Shown: positions 1 to 8,891 of the stretch, in pieces
Position numbering within the stretch: position 1 is the stretch's first letter
Layout: every line of letters starts with the position of its first letter
DNA from: Collodictyon triciliatum
Lineage: Eukaryota > CRuMs
Reading direction: 5' to 3'
Length of the DNA stretch: 20,221 nucleotides
Assembly: GCA_043381765.1 (NCBI GenBank)
Contig: JBHJMP010001250.1
Location: 1-20,221 of the forward strand
Notes under the pieces: generated by a model
Database searches by the model: none
What the model saw: the letters and a program-made list of their open reading frames with translations, nothing else
What the model was told of the DNA's origin: nothing
Made by a program: the position numbers and the translations under genes

Positions 1-98
1 AATACAATACAATACAATACAATACAATACAATACAATACAATACAATACAATACAATACAATACAATACAATACAATACAATACAATACAATACAAT
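1..98. repeat. (AATAC)n microsatellite
   Basis: A near-perfect pentanucleotide array of about 19 copies opens the window, so the true array probably extends to the left. It decays into A/T-rich sequence after about base 98. Confidence 0.97.
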
Positions 99-640
99 AA
101 AAATAAATGACTAAGTAATGAAACACGGTGAATAATAAATATATTAATAATTAAAAAAAATCAAGTCAACATAAAATAATAAATAAGGCGACGAAAGGGC
201 GAATGAAAATAATAACAAATAGAACCATTCATATGCGTATAGATGCACATCCACAACAAACTCATGGAAAGAAGCAAAACCTGGCACGATTGCTGGCTGT
301 ATATGTAAATATTCCACCCCACAAAGCAGATAAGGAAGAAGAGAAAATAAAGTTGCGACCTCCGCGTCCGGATGACAGCCATTCACGGCACACTGCACAG
401 ATCACATAAAGCATAATGATCAATCCTTTTCCCTTCAAAGTCTTTTCTATCCACACTCTCCTTCTCTTCATCTTTGAGCCAAACATCGACAGTCCTTGTC
501 CCAACATAGCTTTCGTGACTGTGCGCCCAAACACTTTCTTGCACACTCCAGCTCGGGGCGATGACAGCAAACAAACGATATTCATTGGCCTTTGTTTTCA
601 GCTTATTTTTTTTTTATCGCATACTAGAAAAGGTATACCA
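99..640. other. AT-rich spacer without a supported gene
   Basis: Open frames of 60-107 codons exist on both strands, but none shows a recognisable domain, a credible splice structure or a family match. The stretch lies downstream of the Fanzor remnant in that gene's reading direction. In live Fanzor elements the guide RNA and the element end lie just past the ORF, but I see no terminal inverted repeat or obvious conserved hairpin here. Confidence 0.4.
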
Positions 641-649
641 ACTTTTCGA

Positions 650-2690
650 CTGGTAAACCTGGTTCGCTAGTATCCAAGGTCTCACCATTTTTTTCACATA
701 GGTCGTTTAGTGGCGAACGCTGCCAGGAAAGACCCAACAGCCCGTTTTTTAAAGAAAGATGTAGGCATATTTTGAAGGATTAAAAGAACTTGCTTGAGTA
801 TATCTTTTTAGCGCTATTCAAGTCCCTTGTCAAGAGTACAGTTTCTTTGCTTTCTGAGCGATTGTATTCTTTAAATACGAGGCATCTATACACCTTTTTT
901 TATATTTCCTATCAGTGTCATGTATTCCAGTTCTTTTTCGCAGTTGCATCACATCTTGGAGGTTCTAAATTCATTTACAATAAATGTTTCAAAACGTTTG
1001 GATAGTATTTTTCGTAATCCTCTTCCGATTGTTGGCATAAATACTTCATTGGAGATTTTCTACTCCTGCCTCCATACACCAGTACAACATCCTTGCCAAA
1101 TGTCTTTTCGATTCGGTCCATAAACAATTCTTCACTTCTTTTTGTATTAACATACTGTCTCCATCCCATCTTTCGAAAAGTTACTTGTTCATAAAATGTG
1201 GATAATTCTATCTGGCATCTTGATTTCATATGTACATATTTTCGAATTTTTTCATAATCGACCGTGCATGAATTATATTTACTCAGGTCTATGTCTAAAT
1301 CGATTAAAGATACTCTTGATGTCTCAAACAGCTTATTCTCTTAAATAGTCATTTGACCAAAAGAAATAGCTCTTTGTAAACGTGTTGCCATGCTTATCGC
1401 TGAAGAATTGTACTTTTCTTTATTCTTGCACAAGAGTATTTTGCGATTATTTATAGATTTGGTATCATGTCTTCATTAGTGTGCCGTGCAACGTAATTTC
1501 TTACCTTTCTCATCCACCATGTAAACCAAATTAAACTTGCCTGCGTCCACCCCAACTGTTTTTTTTTCTCGCTAATGAAGATATCTGCTCTTCGGAAAGG
1601 TCATCTGTATAAACATATTCTTGGATTTTTTTAATTATATTTGGATTTTGAATTTGAAATATCTTTCTTTCCAAACAATAATGACACCGCCAAGCCGTCT
1701 GATTGTATCATATATTTAAAATTATAGTCTCTTTGATGAAACCCCTTTTCTTCATTTCAAAGAACTCATCCCATAGGGTCTCTTTGCATCCTGATATGTT
1801 CTTCAGTAATTACGTTTTTCAAATAATACTAATAGACCCATCAAACATGCAGTATCTAGATTAATATGACATGGTATATTGTTAGTTCTTGTAGAGATTG
1901 GTTGAAACAGTTTGACTCCAATGTCCTCAAAAATGCGATTCATGTAAATCAGACACGGAATGTACTTATTTGGATTGACTTTGGCATCATATTTGATACC
2001 ATTTACAATATCGCTGGGAATGATACGATTCAAATGTATTTTAGCCCATTCTTTACATTGTTCCGGGTTTTCGAGTTTCACGAAGATGGTTTTTTAAACT
2101 TTCGTAACTCTGCCTTTTTAATAGCTTCCGTCATATTCTTCATCTTTAGGAACTGTTTGATTTATAAAGCGCAGTAGCCTTTTTACAAAATGTTCCTTAA
2201 TGTTATTATGATAAGCTGTTAACACTTGCTTCGCCAAGTACGGTAATACACGAGACAGTCCAACCAACAGAAAGCGTTCTTCTTGGGACAAAAGGAATAG
2301 AAAATCATTGAGATAAAAAGCCATCATGTCATCTCTCAAACCTGGTTTTTTTTTTAAAAAAAAATCATGCGGGTCTATCTTGTGAAACTATTCCGACTGT
2401 CTTTAAAGCGTACAAAAAAACTTTCCATCGATTGTTGAGAGTTATTGTGATTTCAATATGCAACATCTTGCAAACAGATAAGTGTCGGTAACCAAATTAT
2501 GACACAATAAAACCATATCGTTGATTTTGTAATAGTCATCCGCATTCTTTACAATCGACTTTAGAGATGTTTTCACATTTTGATAGCATAGCTTTACAGA
2601 CTTTTGATTATCAGACTCGAGTCATTATCTTTTCCTCATCTAAAAGTCTTTGTTTTGCTTTTTCCTACAGGAAACTACCGAGTTTTCAAT
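650..2690 (-). pseudogene. Decayed Fanzor (eukaryotic TnpB-like RuvC nuclease)
   Basis: Fanzor proteins are RNA-guided, RuvC-fold DNA nucleases carried by eukaryotic transposons and related to TnpB. Reading the minus strand and switching frames recovers the family in order. An N-terminal helical part at about 2590-2390 contains KNADDYYKINDMVLLCHNLV. A part at 2339-2120 contains YLAKQVLTAYHNNIKEHFVK. KLENPEQCKEWAK lies at about 2080-2040 and FKYMIQSDGLAVSLLFGKKD at about 1710-1655. RuvC-I is VGVDAGKFNLVYMVDEKGKK at about 1560-1500 (Asp codon 1547-1545). Then come FRKMGWRQYVNTKRSEELF at about 1175-1120, VNEFRTSKM at about 975-950, and the terminal LTRDLNSAKKIY at about 830-798. The order D...TS-x-x-Cys finger...RD matches the published Fanzor signature. 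At least seven frame changes or stops break it, for example TAA or TGA near 2388, 2118, 1803, 1710, 1452 and 951. It is therefore a fossil copy; no intact ORF remains. Start, element ends and subfamily are unresolved. Confidence 0.82.
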
Positions 2691-3361
2691 TTTAGTAAAA
2701 CTTTAGTCAAGCAGTCAATTTAAAAATAAAATAAAAAACAACTGCATAAAATCAGTTTATGTAAAATTAAGCATCTACTGAGACTCTCAAAATATGTGCT
2801 TTGTGACAAACAAACACATCAAGTTTTTTTATAAGTGATTTGAGACAAAACCCTGAGAGCCGATTCGGCGAGTTCGAAAGGACGGCCGTATAGCCATTGC
2901 AACTGAAAGTCAACATATCGGCCCCAAACAACATAATTACCACCGTAAGTGTGGATAGCATGCTTTTTTGGAATGCACGTTTGGTGGCAGGTTTATAGGG
3001 TGGGTTCTGTCCAGGCCAAGACAAGAACTTGTTTGTCATTTTTGAATTCTAATGCAATAATATTACACCATGGAAAATAAAATATAAATTGATTACATGA
3101 ATAGAATGAGATTATTAAGTATTTTTTAACCTTATTATATGCTAATTATATTATTCAGGTTGTTTCTTAGATTCATCAAAGCTCCTGCTTTTGTCGATCC
3201 AGACTTAATTCGGTGATTGTCTGTGCAATAAACTGCTATATCTATGGGTACACATTCGTTGTATAAAAAGTGTTGTGCCTTGGAAGGGATAAAACCACGT
3301 TCGTCACAACCTTTGTAATGAAGTTTATCCATTTACAGGCTGAATGAAACTGAAGAGAATG
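2691..3361. other. Spacer with two unassigned minus-strand ORFs
   Basis: A 90-codon open frame (2767-3039, minus) and a 65-codon one (3135-3332, minus) lie here. The first sits in a locally GC-richer patch (about 2840-3010) that also reads fairly openly in a second frame. That suggests former coding sequence, possibly more of the mobile element upstream of the Fanzor remnant. I recognise no domain in either, and neither has a convincing splice context. Confidence 0.3.
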
Positions 3362-3557
3362 GAAAGAAAAAAGAGAAGAAAAAAGAGAAGAAAAAAGAGA
3401 AGAAAAAAGAGAAGAAAAAAGAGAAGAAAAAAGAGAAGAAAAAAGAGAAGAAAAAAGAGAAGAAAAAAGAAAAAGAAAAAGAAAAAGAAAAAGAAAAAGA
3501 AAAAGAAAAAGAAAAAGAAAAAGAAAAAGAAAAAGAAAAAGAAAAAAGAGAAAAAGA
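3362..3557. repeat. Homopurine tandem tract, 12-bp then 6-bp units
   Basis: The plus strand is almost pure purine for about 195 nt. The first part repeats GAGAAGAAAAAA (12 bp, about eight copies); the second repeats GAAAAA (about 14 copies). Long open frames over it encode only K/R or F/S/L runs and are repeat artefacts. Confidence 0.95.
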
Positions 3558-4175
3558 TACGGATGATTGAATCATAGTAACTAACACTGAGCACTATATT
3601 CATACTGACCTTGCTGCCCGTGGGTAGATGGCTAGATCTTGAGGCCTTTTTTTATTCTCCTTCATTATCATTATCATTATCATTATTACTCGTTTCAAAG
3701 AGCTCACTACGTCTTATTCATAGGTTGTTGTACTCACGGCTCGGTGGCAGCCGGCGTCCTGATCGTCGGTGTGTCTCGGGGCATAACCTGTGTGGTAAGG
3801 GATGTGGTAAAGTGACCTTTTCGCTCTCTGCGTTGACTGCGTCAGCCTTCTCGGTTTGCGTGCGATCAGTAGGCATTCATTGGCGCAGGGTTGTGGCACT
3901 GGTCTCCTGGTAGGCGGTCTCGTCCTACTCGGGATCGCTCTTTCCGATCACTTGCTTCCTTGCTTACTTTTTTTTTTCGGCTTTAGAATGTAGTGGGTTG
4001 GGAGAAGAAGGAAAGAATGCCAATGTTATAATATTACTTTTTAGAAAATGTCCTTTCTCTCTCAGTGTTTATTATTTCTCAGTAAAACAGATAGTTTTTT
4101 TTTTTTTTTTTAATGATTGTGTTCTTTTTCATTGTTCCTCTCAAATCTCTCAGTGCGATCACCACATTTATTCAC
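3558..4175. other. Spacer with GC-richer patch, no gene recognised
   Basis: A short (CATTAT)n run lies near 3668-3690, and a poly(T) of about 17 at about 4096-4112. Between them, about 3735-3930 is clearly GC-richer and open in several frames (for example 3611-3913 plus). I find no domain, tRNA-like fold or splice pattern that supports a product. Confidence 0.4.
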
Positions 4176-4290
4176 ACAAACAAACAAACAAACAAACAAA
4201 CAAACAAACAAACAAACAAACATACAAACAAACAAACAAACAAACAAACAAACAAACAAACAAACAAACAAACAAACAAACAAACAAACA
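4176..4290. repeat. (CAAA)n microsatellite
   Basis: About 28 copies of a CAAA/ACAA tetranucleotide, with a single interruption (CATA at 4221-4224). Open frames through it read as TNKQ repeats and should not be annotated as proteins. Confidence 0.97.
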
Positions 4291-4560
4291 GTTCAATTTT
4301 TTTTTTATATTCGCTTTATTGTGGAACGGTATATCGACAAGAGCGACGCCGCTGGATGCGCTGGGGCGATGACGTGTGCCCATCACATGCTGCATTCCTG
4401 GCCCTCACAAATCCAAGACTTCATCTGTGAATGTACGCGAGAGTTGGTCCAGCATCTCTGTGTTTGGTGATAAGAGGAGATATGCAAAATTTGAGTTCCT
4501 TTAGAAATGTGGATAAATGGTGGATACAACCGATGCAAGCTTGATACTAATGCAGACAAA
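4291..4560. other. Spacer 3' of the dynein-2 chain gene
   Basis: Immediately downstream of the WDR34-like stop codon in that gene's direction, so it should contain its 3' UTR. No gene is supported, and no clear polyadenylation signal can be singled out. Confidence 0.3.
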
Positions 4561-7500
4561 TTATCGAGGCATACCAAGCTCTCCAGGTTGCGTTGTCTCG
4601 TAAACCTGGCTCAGCTATTGGAAGGAATCAGGTGCTGTTAAACACACGCTGATTTGTGCGTCCATGTGTAATTAATTAATCATGAGCATCAGTCGCCACA
4701 GCGAATTACCTGCCAGATTCGAATGACACCTTTTGCATCGCCGGTTGCCAAAAGGTCCTTCTGTTTCGGATTAAAACAAACACTGTAGACCGGCGCAGAG
4801 TTTTGATAGGTTTTCAATACTGCTGCAGGTTCATATTTGCTTTTCTGCGAGTAGATATTCAAATTAGTTTTCATGAGGCCGCCCAGGGTGCGCGCCGAGC
4901 AGAGGTGTCAAAGTGATAATATATCGCACTTACTTTCAATTACATATGCAATTTGTCAGATAGAATATATATAGGGATTATAATCACACCATCAAATCGT
5001 ATATGTAACATGCACCATCGCCGCATGCCACAGCAAATACAAGCGGCCGAAATCCAGAAAACGAAACGTCATAAGGATAGCTCGACGATGGCATAAATGT
5101 CAGGACGGGCCTTTTCTACAAGTCAAGCAATAGAGCAAAATGATAATCAATTAGTCGAGAGGGTTGTTCAAATTCTTTGTGAGATGTTCGAGACTATGGA
5201 AGTAGGGAAAGTGGTTATGTTGATAATTAGTATCTGCCATTCCTGCAGAAATGGCCAATCCCTAAGTGGCCACAGCATTACATACCACGAATAAAGACGA
5301 CAAACGGATAGTGGAGTCAGCACTGCAACTGAGAAAGATGTTTCGATGAAAAGGTGAGCACATAACCCCGTGAATCGGCCCAGTGTGTTGTTCGTACGAC
5401 ATCTCAATTTGACAGGCTGCATCTATTTTGGTATTGGCACAATCGAAATTAGAGGAGACCAAAAAATCAGACCAATATACAATAAAGGGAAAAATCATTT
5501 TAGTTTCGGATTATTCGATTAGCATTATCATTATCATGATTTTTATTAAAAAGAGGCATTTTACAGCTATGTAGAGATGATAGAAAATTGATACCTTTGG
5601 TTTTTCCTGTAAATAAGGAGCATCGAAATATATTTCCTCCCTCAGTCCCAACTAGGAATTTGTTTCGGTCTTCTGCAGAGAAAGCCAAAGATGTCGCTGG
5701 AAAAGAAAAAGCAGTTCATGAAAGGCTTTCGTTTCCTTTTCCTTTTCCTTTTCTTTTTTGTTTTGCCGAATTAATCGTAAACCTGAGACATTACCATTTT
5801 ATGTTGCTTGTGTACATAATGAAACTGTATTCTTGATATATGTAGCGAAGATAACCTCCTTGGACAACGTCTTGCATTACCCGACCAGCGTTCTTGCTAT
5901 TGGAGGCAGCAGACACACTCGACACAACACGACAACTACCACAATTATAGATTATGTTGCCAAATATTTCTAACCCTTTGTGTTTAATGTAGCTGTGTGT
6001 TCTTACACAGAATTTTTTTTATTTAGATATATTGATTGAAGGAAACTGTGCGATGGATTCGATGGCAGTAGTATAGATAAATCAGAAACTGAATGGCTAA
6101 CCCTTGTAGAGGTTCCTTTAGATTATTGTTCTTGGCCCAAGTCAAAAGCTTTCCATCAGTCCCTGCACTGATAATCTAGTGAAGATTGATTAGTTTCACA
6201 AGCCTAAAATAAGGGTTAAGGAAAAACTGGCTTAAGAGAGCTGATACTGAGCGCTAATCTAACCACCTGACAATATTTTGCATTTGATCAAAAAGGAAAT
6301 AAAAAAAAAAGAAAGAAGAAGCTACTATCGCATTCACATCTCAGCCCACCTGATAACCTTTTCCGTTGGGAAGTGGATGCCAAACGAGCTTTTCACAATC
6401 GAATGGATAGAAGGTGATTAATTTGAAAGAATGTTTCATACAACATTCAAGGACAAGATAGTAATCAATAACCGTGCAATCCTATCCACAATGCTTGAAT
6501 CATAAGATGACACATAAATTCAGAAACCTTGGATATGGGTTCTTTGTGAGATGTTTCTGATAGAGGAGATGATGCCAACAAAGGTTCGGCTATATTTCCG
6601 ATATTCCACAGGTATATTTCACCTAATAGATTAAAATAAATTAAAGAGCGTGTAAATGCTTCTGATTAATAACAAACTGGCGTTTTTGATATCAATATAA
6701 ATGAATCGTAGAATTTCCCAACCATTGAACGTCCCTCCAGCAATAATTGCAGGATGCTCAGGATGAAAGGTAATACACATCAGACAATGCTGATAAAACC
6801 AAGTAAATGAAGTTATTAAAAAAATCGAGGGGTCCTAATTTCATGTACATATTTATCATCGAACGTTTTATTTTCTTCTGAGCGGTCGAATTTAAAAGTA
6901 ACTCGGTTACATCAAGTTCGATAACAACTTCAGGTTTGTTCCCTTCAAGTCCCCGTCGAAATATGTTCCAAACACATAGGTATGAACGATGCTGGCACCA
7001 GTTTTCGTGGTCATACCGCCCGTATCTAGAGCGGACAATGACAGGAGCTTATTCTTTGCAAATGAGATATTTTTGAATTCTCAATCCGCATATGTGAAAA
7101 AAAAAACCAATAGTCAAATAAATTGAAAGAGAAAAGAAAATGATTGAACCGAAAAGAAAAATATGCCAATCATTGGGATAAATAATGTTAATTTGTAGTG
7201 TCCATTTTCACAGATTATTAAATCTTACGCTGCAGCAACCAAAGAGCCAGTGGAGTTCCACGCGATTTCTGTGCATTGCAGATCTTCGAATTCACTTTTG
7301 TATTGGAGTTCATACAACATATTTACTTGGTTACGCTCGTCGTCCCATGAGACATACCAATCTATTAATATTTTGAGGCGTGTATGAAGAGATCTTTTAT
7401 TTGAGTCATTATGGGATTCATAAATTTTTTTTATTTAAACAATATCTAGATGCAATACAAGATATCAAACCGAGACTCACCTTGAAAAAGCAAAATTTGT

Positions 7501-7851
7501 GAAATGACAAAATAAATGGAATAATGATGAGAAATTGGTCACGTGCATCCACAAGAAAACTCATATGACCCACTCCAAAAATCATATGTTCATTTAATTA
7601 GAAAGAAAATGTAGACTGACCATCAAGTGCACGGCTATTAAGGTTGGAATTGAGTGTCTTCATTACATCAGGAACCGCACGGTTGAGAAATTCCTTCAAT
7701 CCAGGAAACTCTTGGTCTTTAACACTGGCAACTTTTGTGGCGATGTTGTCTGTTTGAACCTTTGATAGAATTGAATCTCAGCAGATTGTCCAACTAAGGG
7801 AACACGAAAGTTGATGTCTTTTATCTTCCAAAAGGTGTAAGGTATCTCCAT
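4561..7851 (-). CDS. DYNC2I2: Dynein-2 intermediate chain (WDR34-like)
   Basis: WD40 subunit of cytoplasmic dynein-2, the retrograde intraflagellar-transport motor. Exons, all with GT-AG borders and matching phase: 7851-7621, 7361-7229, 7025-6911, 6789-6723, 6622-6528, 6388-6350, 6175-6102, 5896-5856, 5696-5595, 5422-5286, 5115-4990, 4844-4710, 4614-4561. The product follows human WDR34 block by block: VQTDNIAT; EIAWNSTGSLVAAAYGRYDH; LCVWNIFRRGLEG; HPEHPAIIAGGTFNGEIYLW (spanning a splice); AGTDGKLLTW; FLVGTEGGNIFRCSLFTG; HTGPIHGVMCSPFHRNIFLS; FRPLVFAVACGDG; PVYSVCFN...LLATGDAKG. The final exon is a 17-residue tail. In exon 1 the frame must change between the ATG frame and VQTD (about 7795-7760). 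A 35- or 44-nt intron there, or an indel, would restore it. The 7851 ATG gives about 435 residues; the candidate exon at 8319-8543 would give about 515, nearer the human length. The N-terminus is thus the uncertain part. Confidence 0.9.
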
Positions 7852-7889
7852 TTGTTGGGGATTTATTCCCTTTTATCATAATGATGGCA

Positions 7890-7912
7890 TATTATTATTA
7901 TTATTATTATTA
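7890..7912. repeat. Short (ATT)n run
   Basis: About eight ATT copies, lying in the putative first intron of the dynein-2 chain gene. Confidence 0.9.
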
Positions 7913-7977
7913 AGAAATCAGGGTTGAGAAATTATAAAAAAAAGAAATAATCAAGTGATTGGAATGAACGAAATGAA

Positions 7978-8283
7978 AATTAAGCTAAAAATTGAATAAA
8001 ATAAAAGATAAAAACAAATAAAAACAAATAAAAACAAATAAAAGCAAATAAAAACAAATAAAAAATAAAACAAAATAAATAAAATAAAAAATAAAAAATA
8101 AAAACAAAAGATGAAAACAAAAGATAAAATAAAAAGAAATAAAAGGAAATAAAAACAAAAGATAAAAACAAAAGATAAAAACAAAAGATAAAAACAAAAG
8201 ATAAAAACAAAAGATCAAAACTAGAGATAAAAACAAAAGATAAAATAAAAAGAAATAAAAAGAAAAATAAAGATAAAAAAGGA
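7978..8283. repeat. A-rich tandem repeats (AAAACAAATA and 13-mer)
   Basis: Low-complexity tract of A with scattered C, G and T. It includes a 10-bp unit AAAACAAATA (about 8015-8065) and about five copies of a 13-bp unit GATAAAAACAAAA (about 8150-8215). The minus-strand F/I/L-rich open frames over it are artefacts. If the exon at 8319-8543 is real, the tract lies within a 449-nt intron. Confidence 0.93.
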
Positions 8284-8318
8284 TGAAATAGTAATAATAC
8301 TTAATTTTGGATATTTAC

Positions 8319-8543
8319 TTGAATTTCTCGCTTTTCATGAGTCTGGCACTCGGACTGGGCGGTGGACACAACCTCTGTCTGCATGCTTTGGCTTCTCGGG
8401 GCGCGCTGCTGACGCCAAGAAGACGGGAAGTGGCTCTGAGTACAGTCGCTGTCGCCCAAAGACGCAGCCGGTACGGAATTCGCTGCTTGTACTGACATAG
8501 TGCGCCCTGGACCGAAGCGCCTGAGTACTTGAGTAAGTTCCAT
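8319..8543 (-). CDS. Candidate 5' coding exon of the WDR34-like gene
   Basis: A 75-codon open stretch starts at ATG 8543-8541 and ends at a GTAAAT donor at 8318. It is GC-richer than its surroundings. It joins in phase 0 to an AG at 7871-7870, which reads GINPQQ straight into the ATG frame at 7851. The encoded piece ends with SMQTEVVSTAQSECQTHEK, that is, two QT motifs ahead of the VQTD motif in the next exon. WDR34 proteins carry similar QT motifs in the N-terminal region that holds dynein light chains. Against it, the acceptor has a weak pyrimidine tract, and other frames are also open in this GC-rich patch. It could instead be 5' UTR or chance. Confidence 0.45.
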
Positions 8544-8891
8544 AACACCAATATACCTTCGAACAAAAGGCCTGCCCGAAAGGACTTTCACATGTTCCGA
8601 TTGAAAATGGATCAGCCAAGTTCGCCTCGATGCTGTATTTTCCACATTTTGTTGGCGTTAATGCCCTTTTTCGTCAGATGCAGGTTGGCCAGAGGGAAGA
8701 AGCGACCATCACGCAACAAAGGCACAGATTTTGTGTCCACCCCCCTCACGAAATAAAAAAAAACCACTCGCTCGTGTGATGCAGCAAAGTATCTAGTTTG
8801 CTAGAGCCAGAAAGAATGGACAACAACTGGAAGTTACTTTATGATTTCGATTGAGCAGAGATTTTTTTTGCTGTAAATCAGCAAATAGCAA
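8544..8891. other. Spacer between channel and dynein-2 chain genes
   Basis: Holds the 3' flank of the channel gene and the presumed promoter/5' UTR of the dynein-2 chain gene. The plus-strand open frame at 8529-8756 shows no recognisable domain. No other feature is supported. Confidence 0.35.

Noticed and set aside
949-951. TGA recoding (Cys, Trp or Sec) to rescue the Fanzor ORF
   Set aside because: Several TAA stops and true frame changes also break the gene, and TGA serves as the normal stop in host genes here (channel, LRR protein, kinase).
3325-3603. Open frames of 77-92 codons over the 3362-3557 tract
   Set aside because: They encode only K/R or F/S/L runs dictated by the repeat; no unique sequence supports a protein.
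3735-3930. GC-rich patch as an RNA gene or exon
   Set aside because: No tRNA arms, snRNA motifs or consistent codon pattern could be found by eye.
4176-4290. CRISPR-like or satellite structure in the repeat arrays
   Set aside because: All arrays are simple microsatellites without spacers, and the genome is eukaryotic.
3998-4470. Plus-strand frames of 105-124 codons with TNKQ repeats
   Set aside because: The repeat part is the (CAAA)n array, which stays open in three frames; the unique flanks show no domain or start context.
7951-8236. Minus-strand F/L/I-rich frames resembling a membrane protein
   Set aside because: Low-complexity A-rich repeats read on the opposite strand give hydrophobic codons; three overlapping frames look alike.
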